A stretch of 64,000 bases of DNA from Siphonodentalium dalli (lineage: Eukaryota; Mollusca; Scaphopoda; Gadilida; Siphonodentaliidae): assembly GCA_032622095.1 (NCBI GenBank), contig CP136061.1:37391797-37455796 (forward strand). The letters run 5' to 3'. Position 1 is the first letter of the stretch; the number at the start of each line of letters is the position of its first letter. Below the pieces are notes generated by a model. That model did not search any database. It was not told the DNA's origin and saw only the letters and a list, made by a program, of their open reading frames with translations. The translations under genes were made by a program, and so were the position numbers. Below, piece by piece: positions 1 through 14,320 of this stretch.

Positions 1-3000
1 TTCAAAATTCAATACGAAGCCGCTGAAGTCTAGACTTGAAGTCAATGTCAAAAATAAAGAGGTTTTTATCATTTTTTTTCATTGTGCAACAATCGAGCTG
101 CTCACATAACGGACCAAGGTTCATCTTTTCGCCCTGCATGGCGCCAATTCCCAATACAATAAGCAAGGGATCAATTGCTGCGCGCCCCATGGCCTGTGTA
201 CCTATCGCCATGATATATGTTGTATTTTTCTAACAAGTGCAGTGCCACTTCCATAGAAACCAGCGACCCATCTAATCAATGCCAGATGTGTTATATTGTA
301 GTTATCCCCATCTAAAACCTGTCAGCGTAACAAGATTATCCCACTTGGGGAATGACACTTTTTTATTCGCTAGGAGACAATTCTCACCCACCTAACTCTG
401 ACACGATCACAGCATGAGGGCTGGGGACCCCTGCAGTGGACACTTTTATGGCTCTTGACGAGAACAGACGACCCCTTATGAAGATTTTCATGGAACTAAA
501 TGATTTCGTCGTTGTCATTAAAACACAACTATGCCATCGCGTCAATTGTCCGATCAAACTCGATGACGTGAATCATTGTTTTTCGCACCACAGTTAATAC
601 GACAAAATTGGGTAGATTTCAAGGCCATTTGGGTTCCTTGACTCCCTGTTGATAAGTTGTTGCCCCGTCGTGCCCATGTGATCGAATCTGCGGTCCCAGA
701 AATGTGAAGCGTGGGGGAATAAGGTGGGGGGGGGGGGGGGTACCACACAACCTTCCCACAATTTGTCTCATCCGTCTAGGTCAATATCGATACACTTGAT
801 ATGCGTCCACCATTGTGTCTAAAACTGCACCATGCATTTCAATTGAATAATTTTCAAAGATAGATTCCATTTTATTTTTCTACTTTCATTGTTGCACTTG
901 ATCACGTGGGTTGAAATTAGACTATTGGTTTTTTTTTGGTCTGGTCTTATACAGGTTTTCCTGTTGACCGGACCCGGTGCTCTATTATTATGACACTTAT
1001 TGCATGCACCAATATACTTTATTCACAAAAATGATAGAATCCATAGGTATATATAATGAAAACTACAAAAAAAGCTAATTCAAAGTATTGCCTCAGAAAG
1101 ACCTCCCGAACCTCCTCTTTCTGAAATGGGACCCCCACATTTAGTTTAAACATTATTTAGTTATCCGCCAGATATATAATTGTTACATAAAAATACATAA
1201 ACTGGAAATGGAAATAATAAGGAATTGTTAACATGAATATTTCAGAGTGTGTAATGGTAATGGCGTCTATTGACTACCGTGGCAACATCTCCCTGTGTTG
1301 CTTGAGAAAGTGTTCAACCTTCAACTTGCAAAAAAAATAAAAAAATTATGCCTATATATAGTTTTCACGTCCTTGAAAACACTCAAGTGATCACGAAGAG
1401 CGTTTATGATGTCGTTGTCTGGTAGAGTTACGCATTAAAGAGCCGTCGTATATGAATATGATATAGACTTATTTATGTTGCAATAAAGATGTCATGTCCT
1501 ATTTGAAACAATAAAACTGTGTACCATGTGTACGTTTTCAGATGTCAGATGGAACCTTTATATGAACACATTCATGGCAGATTTACATATATCGACTTAT
1601 ATATAAGAGGCAGTTTAACTTGGTTCTGACTTTTATAACCTCGTAAGCGTCAGATGATAGCCTCTATAAAACCTATTTTGTTGCCTGATAGCGGTACATG
1701 TTAAAGACATTCTTACAAATATTTGTTTCGTGCTATTTTCATTGCTTTGTATGATCTGTTTGTTTGTTTATTTTGGAGATTTCAGTTGTGAATTCTTAAC
1801 TGTTCAACATACAGTTGGGTCTGTCTACTACCAACACAATATACAGTCTACACATAATAAACATGAATGTATATGACAATACAAAATATATAAAGGTACA
1901 TATATGTGTTTGGGAGGAGATCGGTCCGCCGATAATCGCAAAGATAATTTACAACAGAGAAGTTGGGGGAAATGATAATTAAAGGGGAGATTCGTCTCCT
2001 ATCGTTGCAGCCAGGAACTATAAAAGGGAGTATAGTCGTCGCCTAACAATTTCCCAATGATGGTAGGGGTTCCGCGATATGTTCTATAAACTTATCGGAA
2101 ATAATATTCTATTTTCGCTGCTTGTTATCTGTAAAATGAATTTCGAAATAATTTCGCATTAAACCGACTATGTATACAGCCATGGGTTGAAATTGTGCCC
2201 ATATGCACTAAACGAGACATCAGTTGAGTAAATTATTTGCAAGCAATTACCATTTGTGTATTCAATTAGTTTAAGTTATTTTGAACTTTTCAGCCAGTCC
2301 AAAGATTTTAGACTTCACTATAAAGAAAAGATAATTAAGAGCACATGTTGCTATCGGCAGCAAGCATGACAATTACAAAGACAATCGGGGTGTATATAAC
2401 TAATATAATTACACCCGATCGAGTTACGGATTTTGAACCCGTGACACCGATGACAGCCCCTCCCTGTTGATGATGTGTCCCCGGGACCCACCTGGATGTA
2501 TAGGTCAGTCTGGTCACTCATAATAACGCATTATAACATTCAAAGTAAATTGATTGAAAATGCTGTCACTGTTAAAATGACATCGACTGACTTAGAAATA
2601 ATTACACGGTAGCCTTCTATGACACAAAACGAACACGAAATTTGATATGTGGAGATCAGAGAAATGACTGTTGACACGAGCATACCCTGAATTTTATTGA
2701 ATTTTAGTTACGCAATTTCTCCGGTTGTTTATTTATTTATCAGAGTTTCCAAAGAAATTTTATTTTCAAATTTCACGAAACGGCTTGAAGGCTTTTCAAA
2801 TTAAAACACTCTTTTGGTACTTTCATCACGTTTAGAACTCATTTGGCGGACCATAAAAGCAATACGCGTGTTGTCATATGCCATTAGTTTCTATAGTTAT
2901 GTGACCATTTGACTTCGGTTCGTAATCCCTATGAAGTGATTTCGATCTCCCTGTGTTGTGTGTGAGGCTTTTTATGAGTTCAATGTAAACATGATCTTTG

Positions 3001-3550
3001 CAAGTTGTTCGTATGGTGGCGCTTGGTCCATTTGAGCCTGAGTGTTGAAATATTTGTGGAAGTGGTGGGACGAAGTTGTTGATATTTCAGGCGGGCCATG
3101 TGGTTGACCACATCATTATGTGGTTTGCCACAAACGATAGTCAGTCGTATTCGAGACGGCTATGCCACATGGAGGCGTTTGTCTTTATTTAAACATATTT
3201 TATTGTAATAAGACAATAACAAATGGATCGGAACACATGCTTTACAACCTACAACGTTATGATGGTGGACAAAAGACAACATAGACGCAAATTGAGCATA
3301 TGCGTGTTTTGAAAACTCTTGATGTGATAATTCATATTTGAAAAAAAAATAAAAAAAATACATCCCATTACATACACCTTAAAATAAATACGCCGATTGC
3401 AGATATCATAGGCAAACGAACCTATACACCACTCAATATTTCATATACATGTATTATTGTAAATGCCATATAATATTATAGGCCCAAATGTTTCAACCTG
3501 TTCTCCTGAAAATAAGCTCATAATTGCACTTATTTAAAAAAAAACACAAA
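1..3550. other. AT-rich non-coding sequence
   Basis: No supported gene. Contains a G15 run (726-740) next to a pyrimidine-poor stretch. Short open frames lack splice context, codon structure or recognisable motifs. Confidence 0.6.
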
Positions 3551-3581
3551 TAAACCCATATCGGCATTATTTTTGAATTAT

Positions 3582-3805
3582 GTACACTATTATTATATAT
3601 TATATCTATGTGAACCTAAATCGACCAACCAGATGCATGCTCTTTATAGTGTGTTTTCATTGTGGCCCGCGCCATAAAACGTAATAACGGATATCACATA
3701 CGTCTACTATGGGTCATTTCATAATCACATAAGTCCAATATGAACCTATGTGAATATTTAGTCCAATGTGAACCTATTTTCACGAGGAAATGTTGAATGC
3801 ATATA
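3582..3805 (+). repeat. Dispersed repeat, copy 1
   Basis: Shares 'GGCCCGCGCCAT' and 'TAAGTCCAATATGAACCTAT' with 10222-10620, in the same order. Confidence 0.5.
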
Positions 3806-4536
3806 CCCAATTGTTTACAAATATATTGTGACTTGAGGTTGAATATATCGTGGCATTAGTTTGGCCTGCCTAATTGTTCGAAATGAAATATGAGTATAAA
3901 GTCTGCTGTCCATGCAGAGAAACTGTAAAACAAATCATGTGTCAAATCTGTGTATTATGAATGTTTCTTTTGACATGGGGTCATCTTATCAGAGCTGTCA
4001 CACCAACAGATCACCAGTGTCTATTCATCACATCTCTCAGACTATTATGATATCGCGCGAATAATTTCTAATCTGCTCAAGCAGAAGTTAAACTGAAATA
4101 TTATCGATGTTTTATCCGGTTTGGGTGATATCTACGAACACCTTGTTTACAAGCCTGCCATGGTGTTTATTCCAAACAATGCTTTCCCTGCTTCTTATCA
4201 CAAGGAGAGCGTCAGACAAACAAGATGTCATGATAATCAGAATCAGTCATCGGGCAGCTGTGCTCATGCGAGGCAGGGTCACTCTGGTCCAAGAACGGAA
4301 TTTGTTTTCTATATTAATATTTTATTTCACATCGAAATGACAGAAGCGAAAACATATGATGATGGTACAACGATTTAGTTTGAGGAATGCTGTAAAACAG
4401 ATAAACGTGACGTTTTACATTAGTTTCAAAAGGTTCACCTCTGGATAAGTGTTCCTGCTGTACATGTGCTATATGAACTGGTGGGTCCTTCTGATTTAGC
4501 TATGCTGTTGGTGGCGTAAACATAAATTATCCGCAT

Positions 4537-5168
4537 TAAAGGGGTAATAAACACTATCCGGTCATGTAGATATGGGACCATCTACTGTTATACTCAACAT
4601 AGTATATGCAACAAAGGTATTAATCTGAGCCACGAATTAGTGCAAAATACGCTCATGTGCTCTATGAACGATGCAAACAACATGGTAATTATAATGAAAA
4701 TTAATATATTACTCGAGTCATAAATTAAAGACATTTTATGGACTTGTTCGGGTGCGTGAAACTGACAAGTTAGTACTCAGGTGCTATGCCAACTGAGGGA
4801 ATGTATCATTCTACTATATATATAACATCGCCGAAAATCTCAAAGAAAGCCACCATACTACTCCATATATAGATATCATCGTCTGAACTACGCATAATTG
4901 TAAATATTTACATCTCGATTCGGGAGGCAACAATCGGCGATAAACTAACGCAAATGATTTCGCCATCGAGAGTCATTGCATTTAACTAATATATTTCGGT
5001 TAATATTCGTAAAAATTACTACTTTGAGCAGGATTATTCTCCATTTCTATTTGATCACCCTACCGGAGTGTTTCACATCACTTTAATTCATTTGTTGCAT
5101 ATATTCTGTTGAGAATATATAAAAGTAGATGGTCCCATAAATGGCCGGATTTAGATAAAGACCCCTTT
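4537..5168. mobile_element. Family F TIR element
   Basis: Imperfect terminal inverted repeats of about 80 bp begin AAAGGGGT and include GGGACCATCTACT and CTCAACA(T/G)A(G/A)TATATGCAAC. Flanks TCCGCATT/TGAGCATT match at 6 of 8. Internal sequence recurs at 18691 and 60160. No transposase frame. Confidence 0.6.
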
Positions 5169-5267
5169 TGAGCATTCAAGAACATTATAATTTTAACAAT
5201 ATTTTAATAATGGCCGCGTTGGCTGTTATAATGCGACGATGATCAACATTTCTGTTTCTTTTTTTTT

Positions 5268-5610
5268 GCAGACGGAGGTCCCCAGAGGGTGAATTTAGTG
5301 ATGTTACCCGGCACAGTGGGCTATGCATAACTAAAATCACCCTCTTGTGAACCTCATTCTGCTTATGACTCATCTCGTGGGAATCATTTATAGTCTCAAA
5401 TTAACATTGTTTTTAGTTACATTTTCCCTTCTGTTCAGTTTCGTTTTACCCTATTTTTCAGAAGATAAAATACACTAATCCGTGAACATCACCAACTTCA
5501 ACTGGGAAACTTCAATCTGATCCTAGGTCTCCCATATATAGTAGTTGTGGCCAAAGCAGAATGAGGTTCCTAACTTCCTTGAGGGTGGATTTGGTGACAC
5601 TGACACAGCC
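5268..5610 (+). mobile_element. Family E element, degraded copy
   Basis: Contains 'GAGGTCCCCAGAGGGTGAAT', 'AACATTGTTTTTAGTTAC', 'AACATCACCAACTTCAACTG' and a second arm 'GCAGAATGAGGTTCC', in family E order. Termini are lost. Confidence 0.6.
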
Positions 5611-5802
5611 ATTATTAAAATATTTATTAAATATTTGTGTTCTTAATTAATGTTTCTTTCAGGCAATGTTTTTCTCTCAACTCGCTCGTCTTAGTAAACT
5701 CTGCGAAAATGACAACTTTAGAAAAGAATTATTTTTCTTAGAAGCATCACATTGCCCCACCAGCATCATAGCAATTCAGCAGGACCCACTAGCACCATAT
5801 AT

Positions 5803-6183
5803 CCCTTTACCCAACAAACCGGCCAAATAAAGCTGCAACAGCCTAAATTATCTTGGGTCTGTCTCAATAAAACCATACAAATATGGATATCATTGGAACC
5901 GGCTCATTGACCACATTGTGATGGTTACAGTTATGCCCTGTGCCAATGCATTCTCTTATATATGCGAGTCGACCATAGGTCGCCTCGCATATATAAGAGA
6001 ATGCATTGGCCTAAACAAATCTTTTTTTAACACTTTTTACCATTTTTTCTTACATTCTTTAACAATTTTATAATTTTTAATGTGTTAAGCCAATGCATTC
6101 TCTTATATATGCGAGGCGACCTATGGTCGACTCGCATATATAAGAGAATGCATTGGCACAGGGCCGTTCTGTTTGGTAAAGGG
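5803..6183 (-). mobile_element. Family A twin-hairpin MITE flanked by ATAT
   Basis: Complete element with CCCTTTACCCAACA at the left and TTTGGTAAAGGG at the right, and both hairpins. The four bases on each side are ATAT, not TTAA. Confidence 0.75.
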
Positions 6184-6189
6184 ATATAG

Positions 6190-9100
6190 GACGACTTGGT
6201 CAGGGGTCGTCATGGTGGTAGGAGGAGCAGTTTTGAGGAATGCAGAAGTAAAACCAATAACCGTGACGTTTTACATTAATTTCAACAGGTTTCTGTCATC
6301 GCCGAGAGCCTCTTGACATTTTGTCCGGATGAAGATCTTCAGATGAGAAATTTGATGGACATCTCGAGATGGTCAAATGGGTCGATAAATTTTGTTATCA
6401 AGTCGACATCATAAATTGTTATGCGGATGATAGTGTTTGCATGGTAAAGTGGAAAGAAAGTATACAGATGGACACCTTCTTGCAAGCAAATGACTTGCAA
6501 TGTGAACAATGCTTAATTGTATGATCGTTTTACCGATCTTAACATCTTAGTTTTCGGATTAGGTGTTAAATTATCTCTATAATCAGTATGGTTGCAGATG
6601 TGACTTCAATGTCATCATGATAATCTACTAAACCACAATGGCAAAGGTTTATAAATATGTTGTAAATAATTGCGTTGCATGCTACTAGCAACACAGACTT
6701 GTCCATCAAATTGAGATTTCGGAAATCAAACTGATACTTCCGAATATAAAACTATAAATATGTTAGTAGATTTCAACTAGTTAGTTTAAACATGTGTTTT
6801 TCAACTAGTTCATGTCCAGGTTCCCAAAAAAACACTGAATTTTAACCATACCAGCATTATGATCTTATAATCTGTGGCACTTCACGCTGAGTTCAAGCTA
6901 CGTGACATTACTATTCATGTCAAGATCACAACTAATATGCGAAATCCCGTGTTCTGGCATTGCCAGACCTTCTGCCACCCGTTTCATTGGCGTGACCTCT
7001 GCTCGACCCCCTGGGGCCGACGATACTTCTGCTTAGTGTTGGCTCGTCTGTCTGCTCTTGTTCCCTCCACGACCCCCTGGGACGGAGGAGTGGACGCACG
7101 CTGTGGGTGCACATGGCTGTGACTGCGGTGATAACGGGGATTAGAGGGTGTGGCACTTGAATTTGTCCTGTCTATTTTGGTGTTTTATTTGTTTCACGAG
7201 GAATGAAATTTCATAATATTAGATTGAATATTATTGACACACATACTATATACCAACGTATGTATATTTTTTAATATCGTACTCAAAATATGTGACCAAC
7301 TTTTAGGTTTCATTCTATATATATATTGTTTTGTTTTTTGTTTGTTTTTATTTGTGTTGTTTTGTTCTTTCGTAAATTTGGTCGCAGACATACTAAATAT
7401 ACATAAACTGAATAAACTGGGGGTAACGTCTTGGACTTTGGTTGAAAGTTTGCTAAATTCTATACGGGCAGTTGGAGATCGAACTATTGCCTGCAGGTGT
7501 ACCGTGTGGTTGTAATCCATATTACGTAAACTGGGTTAATGAGAAAGAAAATTAATGGTTTATTTACTCTACATATTTTGCGAACATGCCCCCGGAATTA
7601 TTAATTTCAACTCAAATTAACCTTGTGAATTAGTGGTCGGTTTCATATTTAGTTTCGAATATAATTGCCGTAGGGCATAAATTATGAAAACACATTCTTG
7701 TAAATATGATTTTTTAAACAAAGGGTTGCATAAAAAGAACAATGTATGACCGGTATGACCGGTGCTGGGGGACATATCCTTATAATCTACCTCATGATTC
7801 CGTGAAACCAATAGGCTTATATTTATCCTTTGATGCAGATCCTCTTAATGTGAAAACAGTGGGTCTCTAAAGGAGAGGTTTTCTGTTCTTCATTGTTTCT
7901 ATAATCTTTGCTAATCATAATCTTAGTGAGAAAACATTATGACCAGTGCTCTAAACTATTGTTTTGTAATCCAAGCTGATCAGGACCGGTGGTCGGCTAC
8001 AGGTGGCTCAGATGGAAGGGCATAAGATTAATACCACGAAAGTCTATATAATCACGTAGGATCAAGTGAAATTTTAAATATGGCGTTTCTTTTTCGACAC
8101 ATTTATAAAAACGCGTTTATATATTAGAATCCCCGAAAACCCGTCCAATACAGAGGGGGAACGTGCCATTGTATATATATATGATCCAAGGTATATATGG
8201 AAAGTTAACCCATGTCGAAAAGTAACCCCTTTACTACAAGTTGCACGTCCCTTAAATGCCCTTGGTTGTTTTCGATGCATGCATATGCTTACTTTCGTCG
8301 CATGGATATATAATGTGCAATTATATAACCCATATAAGCATATATTGCATATGCACATGCACCAACTGCACTGAATTGACACTGAATAATACAAACGAGC
8401 AACAGTTCGAATATGAAATATATACACCGCGAACTGTCATATCCGCCTCGAGATATGAATTTCGAAACCAAAATTGTGAACTCATACATTCACCTTTTGG
8501 TGAATGTCGACGTGTTTCTCACTGGCTCGTAGGGGTCATTGTTACGACAGAAATTATTTATGAATTTGATGACTTTCCCCTTGATGTGGATGCGCCGGTC
8601 AAAATGTCCTTCCTTTACGACGTTCACCTATAGGCAATTGCGTCTGACACAACCTATATATGGCCATTTTACGTAAGGGCAAACGTTCAGGTTTTCACAG
8701 AAGACGCCCTGTTGTCGGTAAAACATTCATGGGGAGAGGGAGGGTTCTGATAGTTGAAATTGTTCTGATAGATTAATTTTCCAACTAATATTTTGTCTAA
8801 ACATTGTTGACTTGGACCAAACGGAGACACACAACCATGTCACTGTTTGGGTGGGTGCGGTGCTACAATTCTTTCGACCATATAAAATACTAGGTATAAT
8901 ATCCATGTTACTACGTATAACATTTTTGTTTAATTACTTTCTATCAACCGGGACAGAAAATATATGGCTATTTTGTTATAACATTGCAACATGTTTGTTA
9001 TAAGAAATCTATTTTTTTTTTAAATACTTTTTAAAAAGTGTAATGTGTGCAACACCGGTTACAAGATAATTATAGTATGTGTGTTATTGCAATAATAGTT

Positions 9101-10160
9101 TAAACGTGCATTGTTGGACGTGCTGTCGGGAAGAGATATATATTTAAGGTTTTGAAAATAAACTTATTGCATTATTTAGTGCTCATATGGTTTATAGCAC
9201 AATTGATCATTCTGTACATCGCTGATATTCAGAGTTCCAGTCAGGTCACTGTCACCATTCTAATCTCCTCCTTGGGGCTCAATGCTGACACTTTGCCTCG
9301 ATGATGATAATGTCAGTACTCGAAACACATTTACGCAATTAAGGCAGCTTAATCGTCAAAATTTGAAAGAAATACTGCAAGCTTGGCAAGATTTATTTCC
9401 GATGTCAAAAACCAATATGCCACATTAAACTTATAGATAATGATAGGTTAACGGTGATCATCATTGCGCCATTGACTTATCTGATATGTAACAGTGAAAC
9501 TAATGCATGTAAATGGGGGACTATCGTCCATCCATCGACTAGACTCCGGTGAAGCCCATTGTATGCGACATGCCATAAATTAGCTTTGACCTTTCCCATT
9601 TATCTTCTCGGTAGTTTCGAATTATGACACGAGCCATTGATGGATGATCATAGCCGTTCTTGAATATTTTATTTTCTCACCGAGTGGTAACTAGGTTGGG
9701 CAATATGACCACACATACATATCAGTACATATTGATTACGCCTACGCAAATCCTTGAATGGTAAAAGCTGGTCAAAATTATAGTATCGTTTGACAGAGAC
9801 CAACTCTTTTCCACATATAGGCTATACGTTTACGGGTATGCCGTTATTTGTGTGTAATTTATTATGAGTAAGCTTTATATAAGAACTGAAGACCAATCAG
9901 CCTTAACATTTCTGCATGGACTAATAAAGAGCGCTCATTGCTAATCTATTCCTGATTTGGTAAAAATAAAGAGCGTTTATTTCACTTTGTGAAAAATTGA
10001 AACAAGCATAATACTATGCTGACTGTGGGAAGAGTTTGTTACTTTCTATTTTTAATTAGGTCTGAATATAGGTAATTCATGTATTTATCGACCTGTCTTA
10101 TCAGCCTTCAAATTGGTGGGTTTTTTTAGAGTGTCCTACACAGAACAATAAAAGAAAAAT
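6190..10160. other. AT-rich non-coding sequence
   Basis: No supported gene. A GC-richer patch at 6940-7150 holds two GACCCCCTGGG motifs and open frames on both strands, but no recognisable domain. Confidence 0.5.
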
Positions 10161-10186
10161 ACCCTGTATAGTGAAACATGAATGTA

Positions 10187-10196
10187 TTTCTATATA

Positions 10197-10228
<32 letters not shown>
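10187..10228. repeat. (TA)n microsatellite
   Basis: Nearly pure TA dinucleotide run. Confidence 0.9.
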
Positions 10229-10632
10229 GCCTAATGTGTTTCGACTGCGGCCCGCGCCATTCAACCGTAAACTGGTGGATGATGATTTATTCTCGAATTC
10301 ATATGAATATATAGAGAATTACAAAGAGTTATTTACAGAAGATAATATAAATATTATGTTAGGGTATACATATTATATACATGTCTCCGGTGCAATGGGG
10401 AAATATTTCACCCGTCATGGGTTAATCGTTTTACCTTGGTGTACGAAGATGTCAGGTACGTTTTTTTGGTTAAGTTCACTATGGGCTTATTTCAGAATCA
10501 AATAAGTCCATTTGAACCAATGTAAATATGTATGTCCAATATGAACCTATATGTGTGAATATTTATGTACAATATGAACCTATATGTGTGAATATTTATG
10601 TACAATATGAACCTATTTGCATGGATATATAC
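10222..10632 (+). repeat. Dispersed repeat copy 2 with 33-bp tandem units
   Basis: Matches 3582-3805. At 10533-10630 a 33-base unit containing CAATATGAACCTATATGTG is repeated about three times. Confidence 0.6.
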
Positions 10633-13440
10633 GTTGGCATTTATAAGAAAAGTGATCGTTATAATTATATGTGTTGCTTCTTTCTCCAAAAATACACAAT
10701 CCGATTCGATAGTCCCCGTATCATCAGATTCCAAAAACAAAAACATGTCTTCAAAAGACGCGTTATATATAGTTATGAGAATTGATTAATTACCAAAAAA
10801 TAATGCTGACCACTCAACTCTATTATACACTTTTCCAAAATGGGTTGTATATCAACATTTTGTTTAATGCAATTTGGTATCGAGAGTATGTCGGTCGGCT
10901 CGTCGAATATTTGCTAGGCCGCCAAATATTCTAGGTTGTGAAAAATAACCGATTTCATAAAAATTGATATCTTATAACTCCAGTCTGAGCTTTAACGGTA
11001 TAGGTTCCTCGACTCGAATCAAATATAGCTTATGCGTGCACTGGTTGCGAACATTGGAATTGTTGCATTTGATAATGACCGCCAAACGGACAGTTTGAAA
11101 TACCAACCATATTGTTAGTGTATTTATTTTATGTTTTGAATATTAAAAACATTCGCAGCACTTGCCGGGCACGCGGCATGTTGGTGTGATTATTTGCACA
11201 GTTTCACTCTCTGGACAACATGCTAAAACGCTTGAAGATCGACAAATTTCGTACCCCATGCCAGGAATGTTTTTAAGTCGCTAACTTCAGCACCGGGGAT
11301 ATGGATTAGGTGGTGAAAACACACGGGGCGCGAGGCCTAGCATGCTAATCACGAATAGCGGTGATGAAAACGTCGACTTTGCGCTCATGCTCTATACCGC
11401 AACCCCACATAAATGTGTCAGGCGTTGATTAAAGGTGCTAACAAGCTCCATGTCATCTTCATCTCGCCGTCCACAGAGAGCAGGTGATAACACAGAACCC
11501 TAACTGTTAATGGAATACACTCCATAACCTAATTAATAACACGTACATATGTATGGTTTTAAATTAATGACTTTTATTATCATAGGATGAATCTGTATTG
11601 ATAGCAATTTTGAGAGAATAAAACAATGTTAAATAGATAACTTAGTCCATATGTACCGGTAATTAATCATTATGCATGCACATAAATGTTGATTTGTGCC
11701 TTGAATTATATATTGCTTAATGTAATCTTAATGGATGACATTTATTATACGACAAGATTAAACGCAGTTGTACATATATCTTACATTAATTAATATGACA
11801 CGAATATGGTCGATTTAGACACAATTATAGGCATATAATATGCATCATATATGGCGTATGCATGCACCTGCACAAATGCGTGCCTGCATGCATATAGTTG
11901 CCTGTCCCCCCCCGAATGCATTCATATGCCTTAGCTGTGCCTATATACTGATGTATACGAACAACATGTTGAATGTATAAACGGGGAGGGGAAGTTTCCA
12001 TCTATATGCATTTTTGTATATTATCTGATTGATAATTAAATTCAAATTTCCCATAACCATGCACATACATTCGTACAGCATACTATATCTACACTTAATG
12101 GATAGCATTTTTTATATATACTATATATATACACAAAAATCTATACTTCAAGACGTTACCATGAAGTTAAAATTTGCTCTTGAAAGAATATAGAGTGATT
12201 ACATGCATGATCGTCTCACCCTCGGAATTGATTTTGGGGTCCGTTGATAATATTATCAAGTTTCGTTTACGCAATTGCCCTGCCGGATTTTTCATTTCCC
12301 ACGCACGGTTGCATTCACGATGAAATTACGAAACATTCGCGACAGTTTGTGGGGTTTTATGAGACGAATCACACATCATAGTTCCTGACTGCGTGTCCTC
12401 TTACATATCACGTACGGTTAACGCCAAGATATGCACAATATATTTGCACACAATAAAAATAAGTTCAAAAAGGTACCCCAGTGGCATGTGACCCCCGGGT
12501 GCGGTCGGCCTTTGATGAAAACATTACTGACTTGAGTGGACAGTTTCTGTTCTTATCTCAATTACTAAACTTTCATCTCTATATATTTTTTCACATATTC
12601 TGTTTTATACCAACACGATTTGTAAAAAGATCCTTTGCACACCCGCCGACAAATCGAAACTTTTATGAAAAACCAATGGCAATTTGCAGATGAAAGGGAC
12701 TGAAGGTGTTACCTAGCGGTCTGGGTACCGGTAATTAAAGGTAAATCGGCTTGAATTCGTACAATTGTTGGTCGCACCTGTTAACAATACTGCAATCGCA
12801 AAACAAGCCTTTGAAAACGTCGGCGAATATATTCTCTGAATGTGATATTTTTATAGTGATATAATCACCTGTAATTTATTCGAAAATATGAAGATTATTA
12901 TAATAACAAGGCTACATTATTTCAACATTCCTTTGGCTCGCTCATTGAAATAATTGTGATGATTAATACAATGCCACATTGTTGTGCTTGCGTGTAAAGG
13001 TGCCTAATACCTTGATACTTATATACGGTACCTGTATGGTATACATATATATATATCCAATTTAAAATATAAAAATTATAAAGGAGATATATTTACTCAA
13101 TTTTAAATATTAATACACTTCGAATTCATAGCATAAATTCGGGATTTAAACCGTACCGGCATCATATATAATTTGTTCATGTTTTCGACTCACCTGTCTA
13201 CATAATTTGTTCACATTTTCGACTCACCAGTCTATTGATTAGGCCTACTATTGGTAAAACACCCACTCGATACAATGACGAACTCATCTTTTTAAAAATA
13301 TATCATCTATGTAAATTATGGCTATAGAGAATATTATCTAGACCAGGCTATCACAATAGGACAGCTATGTAGATTCTTTTGAGATTTCGTTAAACTAGGA
13401 AAGAAATATCAGATGTTGGCCCCTGACTGACTGACTGACT
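10633..13440. other. AT-rich non-coding sequence
   Basis: No gene, RNA or transposon ends that I can support. Confidence 0.5.
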
Positions 13441-13443
13441 GAT

Positions 13444-13865
13444 TTAATGAGAAGGTCAAGTGAGCAATCTTGAATGGGCATTTGCGTGCAAATCTCAGCA
13501 GCAAAAGTTACAGAGTTGCAAATTAATATGTCTGGGTGTGACTTTGTATGGTATTGAAAACAATACACATTTATCTGGCTGGTCGACTTGGAATTTGTTC
13601 CATTAGAATATTGATTTATTGATTTTTTATTTTTTTTATTCATTTTTTAAAATTAGGTCAAGTGTTGTAATTCCAGAAAAAATTCTGAAAAATAAATTTA
13701 TAGCAAAAATTGCCTATTTGCCAAGCCCAGCCGCCAGTTAAATGTTATGTCTGTTTAATGATGTGGTTGCTTTAGTTCACAGACAACTGCTTCATATATA
13801 ACTTTTGCTAGGGAGATTTGCATGGAAATCCCCATTCAAAATTGGTCACTTGACCTCCCCCTTAA
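13444..13865. mobile_element. TTAA-flanked TIR element
   Basis: TTAATG on both sides (13444, 13862). Arms share AGGTCAAGTGA(G/C)CAAT, TTGAATGGG, GCAAATCTC and AGCAAAAGTTA in inverted order over about 70 bp. It has the TTAA target of piggyBac-like MITEs but different termini. It lies upstream of wee1. Confidence 0.6.
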
Positions 13866-14159
13866 TGTTTCCAATATAATCCCTGAGCTCATAATGAGAG
13901 TAAACTCTATTGTTGAAACAAACATTAGTATCAAAATTAGTAAAATCAATGAAACGACTTAATCATGATATTGCCTCCGGAACGAATTAGTGAGATTTCA
14001 AGAAACTCCCATTGTAATGCAAAATCAAGTTATCAAAGAAATCGTTCAGTGAGAAAATTTGCTAGTTATTTACTCCAATACGTCGAATTTCACATTTATG
14101 CGTAACTCCCGTATTTCTATCGTAATCACCTGTCATAAAGATGCCATGCACTGATTCGC

Positions 14160-14320
14160 TAATTATAGACGGTCACGTGACAAGAACCTGCTTCACAAAC
14201 AAGCTGTGACGTCAGCAACCTGCAAAGTACCGCTTATCGAGTAGTGCTTATCAAAACACAAAGCGAAATCTGATTGGCTGATCTATATCACGTGAGGGCC
14301 ACCCCGCCAAATATCAAAAT
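14160..14320 (+). promoter_or_regulatory. wee1: Candidate wee1 promoter: two CACGTG E-boxes, CRE, CCAAT box, E2F-like site
   Basis: Perfect E-boxes CACGTG lie at 14174-14179 and 14289-14294. A full CRE TGACGTCA is at 14207-14214. An inverted CCAAT box (CAGCCAATCA on the - strand) is at 14271-14280. CCCCGCCAAA at 14302-14311 resembles an E2F site. There is no obvious TATA box. CACGTG E-boxes drive clock control of mammalian Wee1; the same role here is inference. The transcription start cannot be seen. Confidence 0.6.

Noticed and set aside
6874-7156. Possible coding exon in a GC-richer patch
   Set aside because: Frames on both strands, no recognisable motif and no convincing splice pair.
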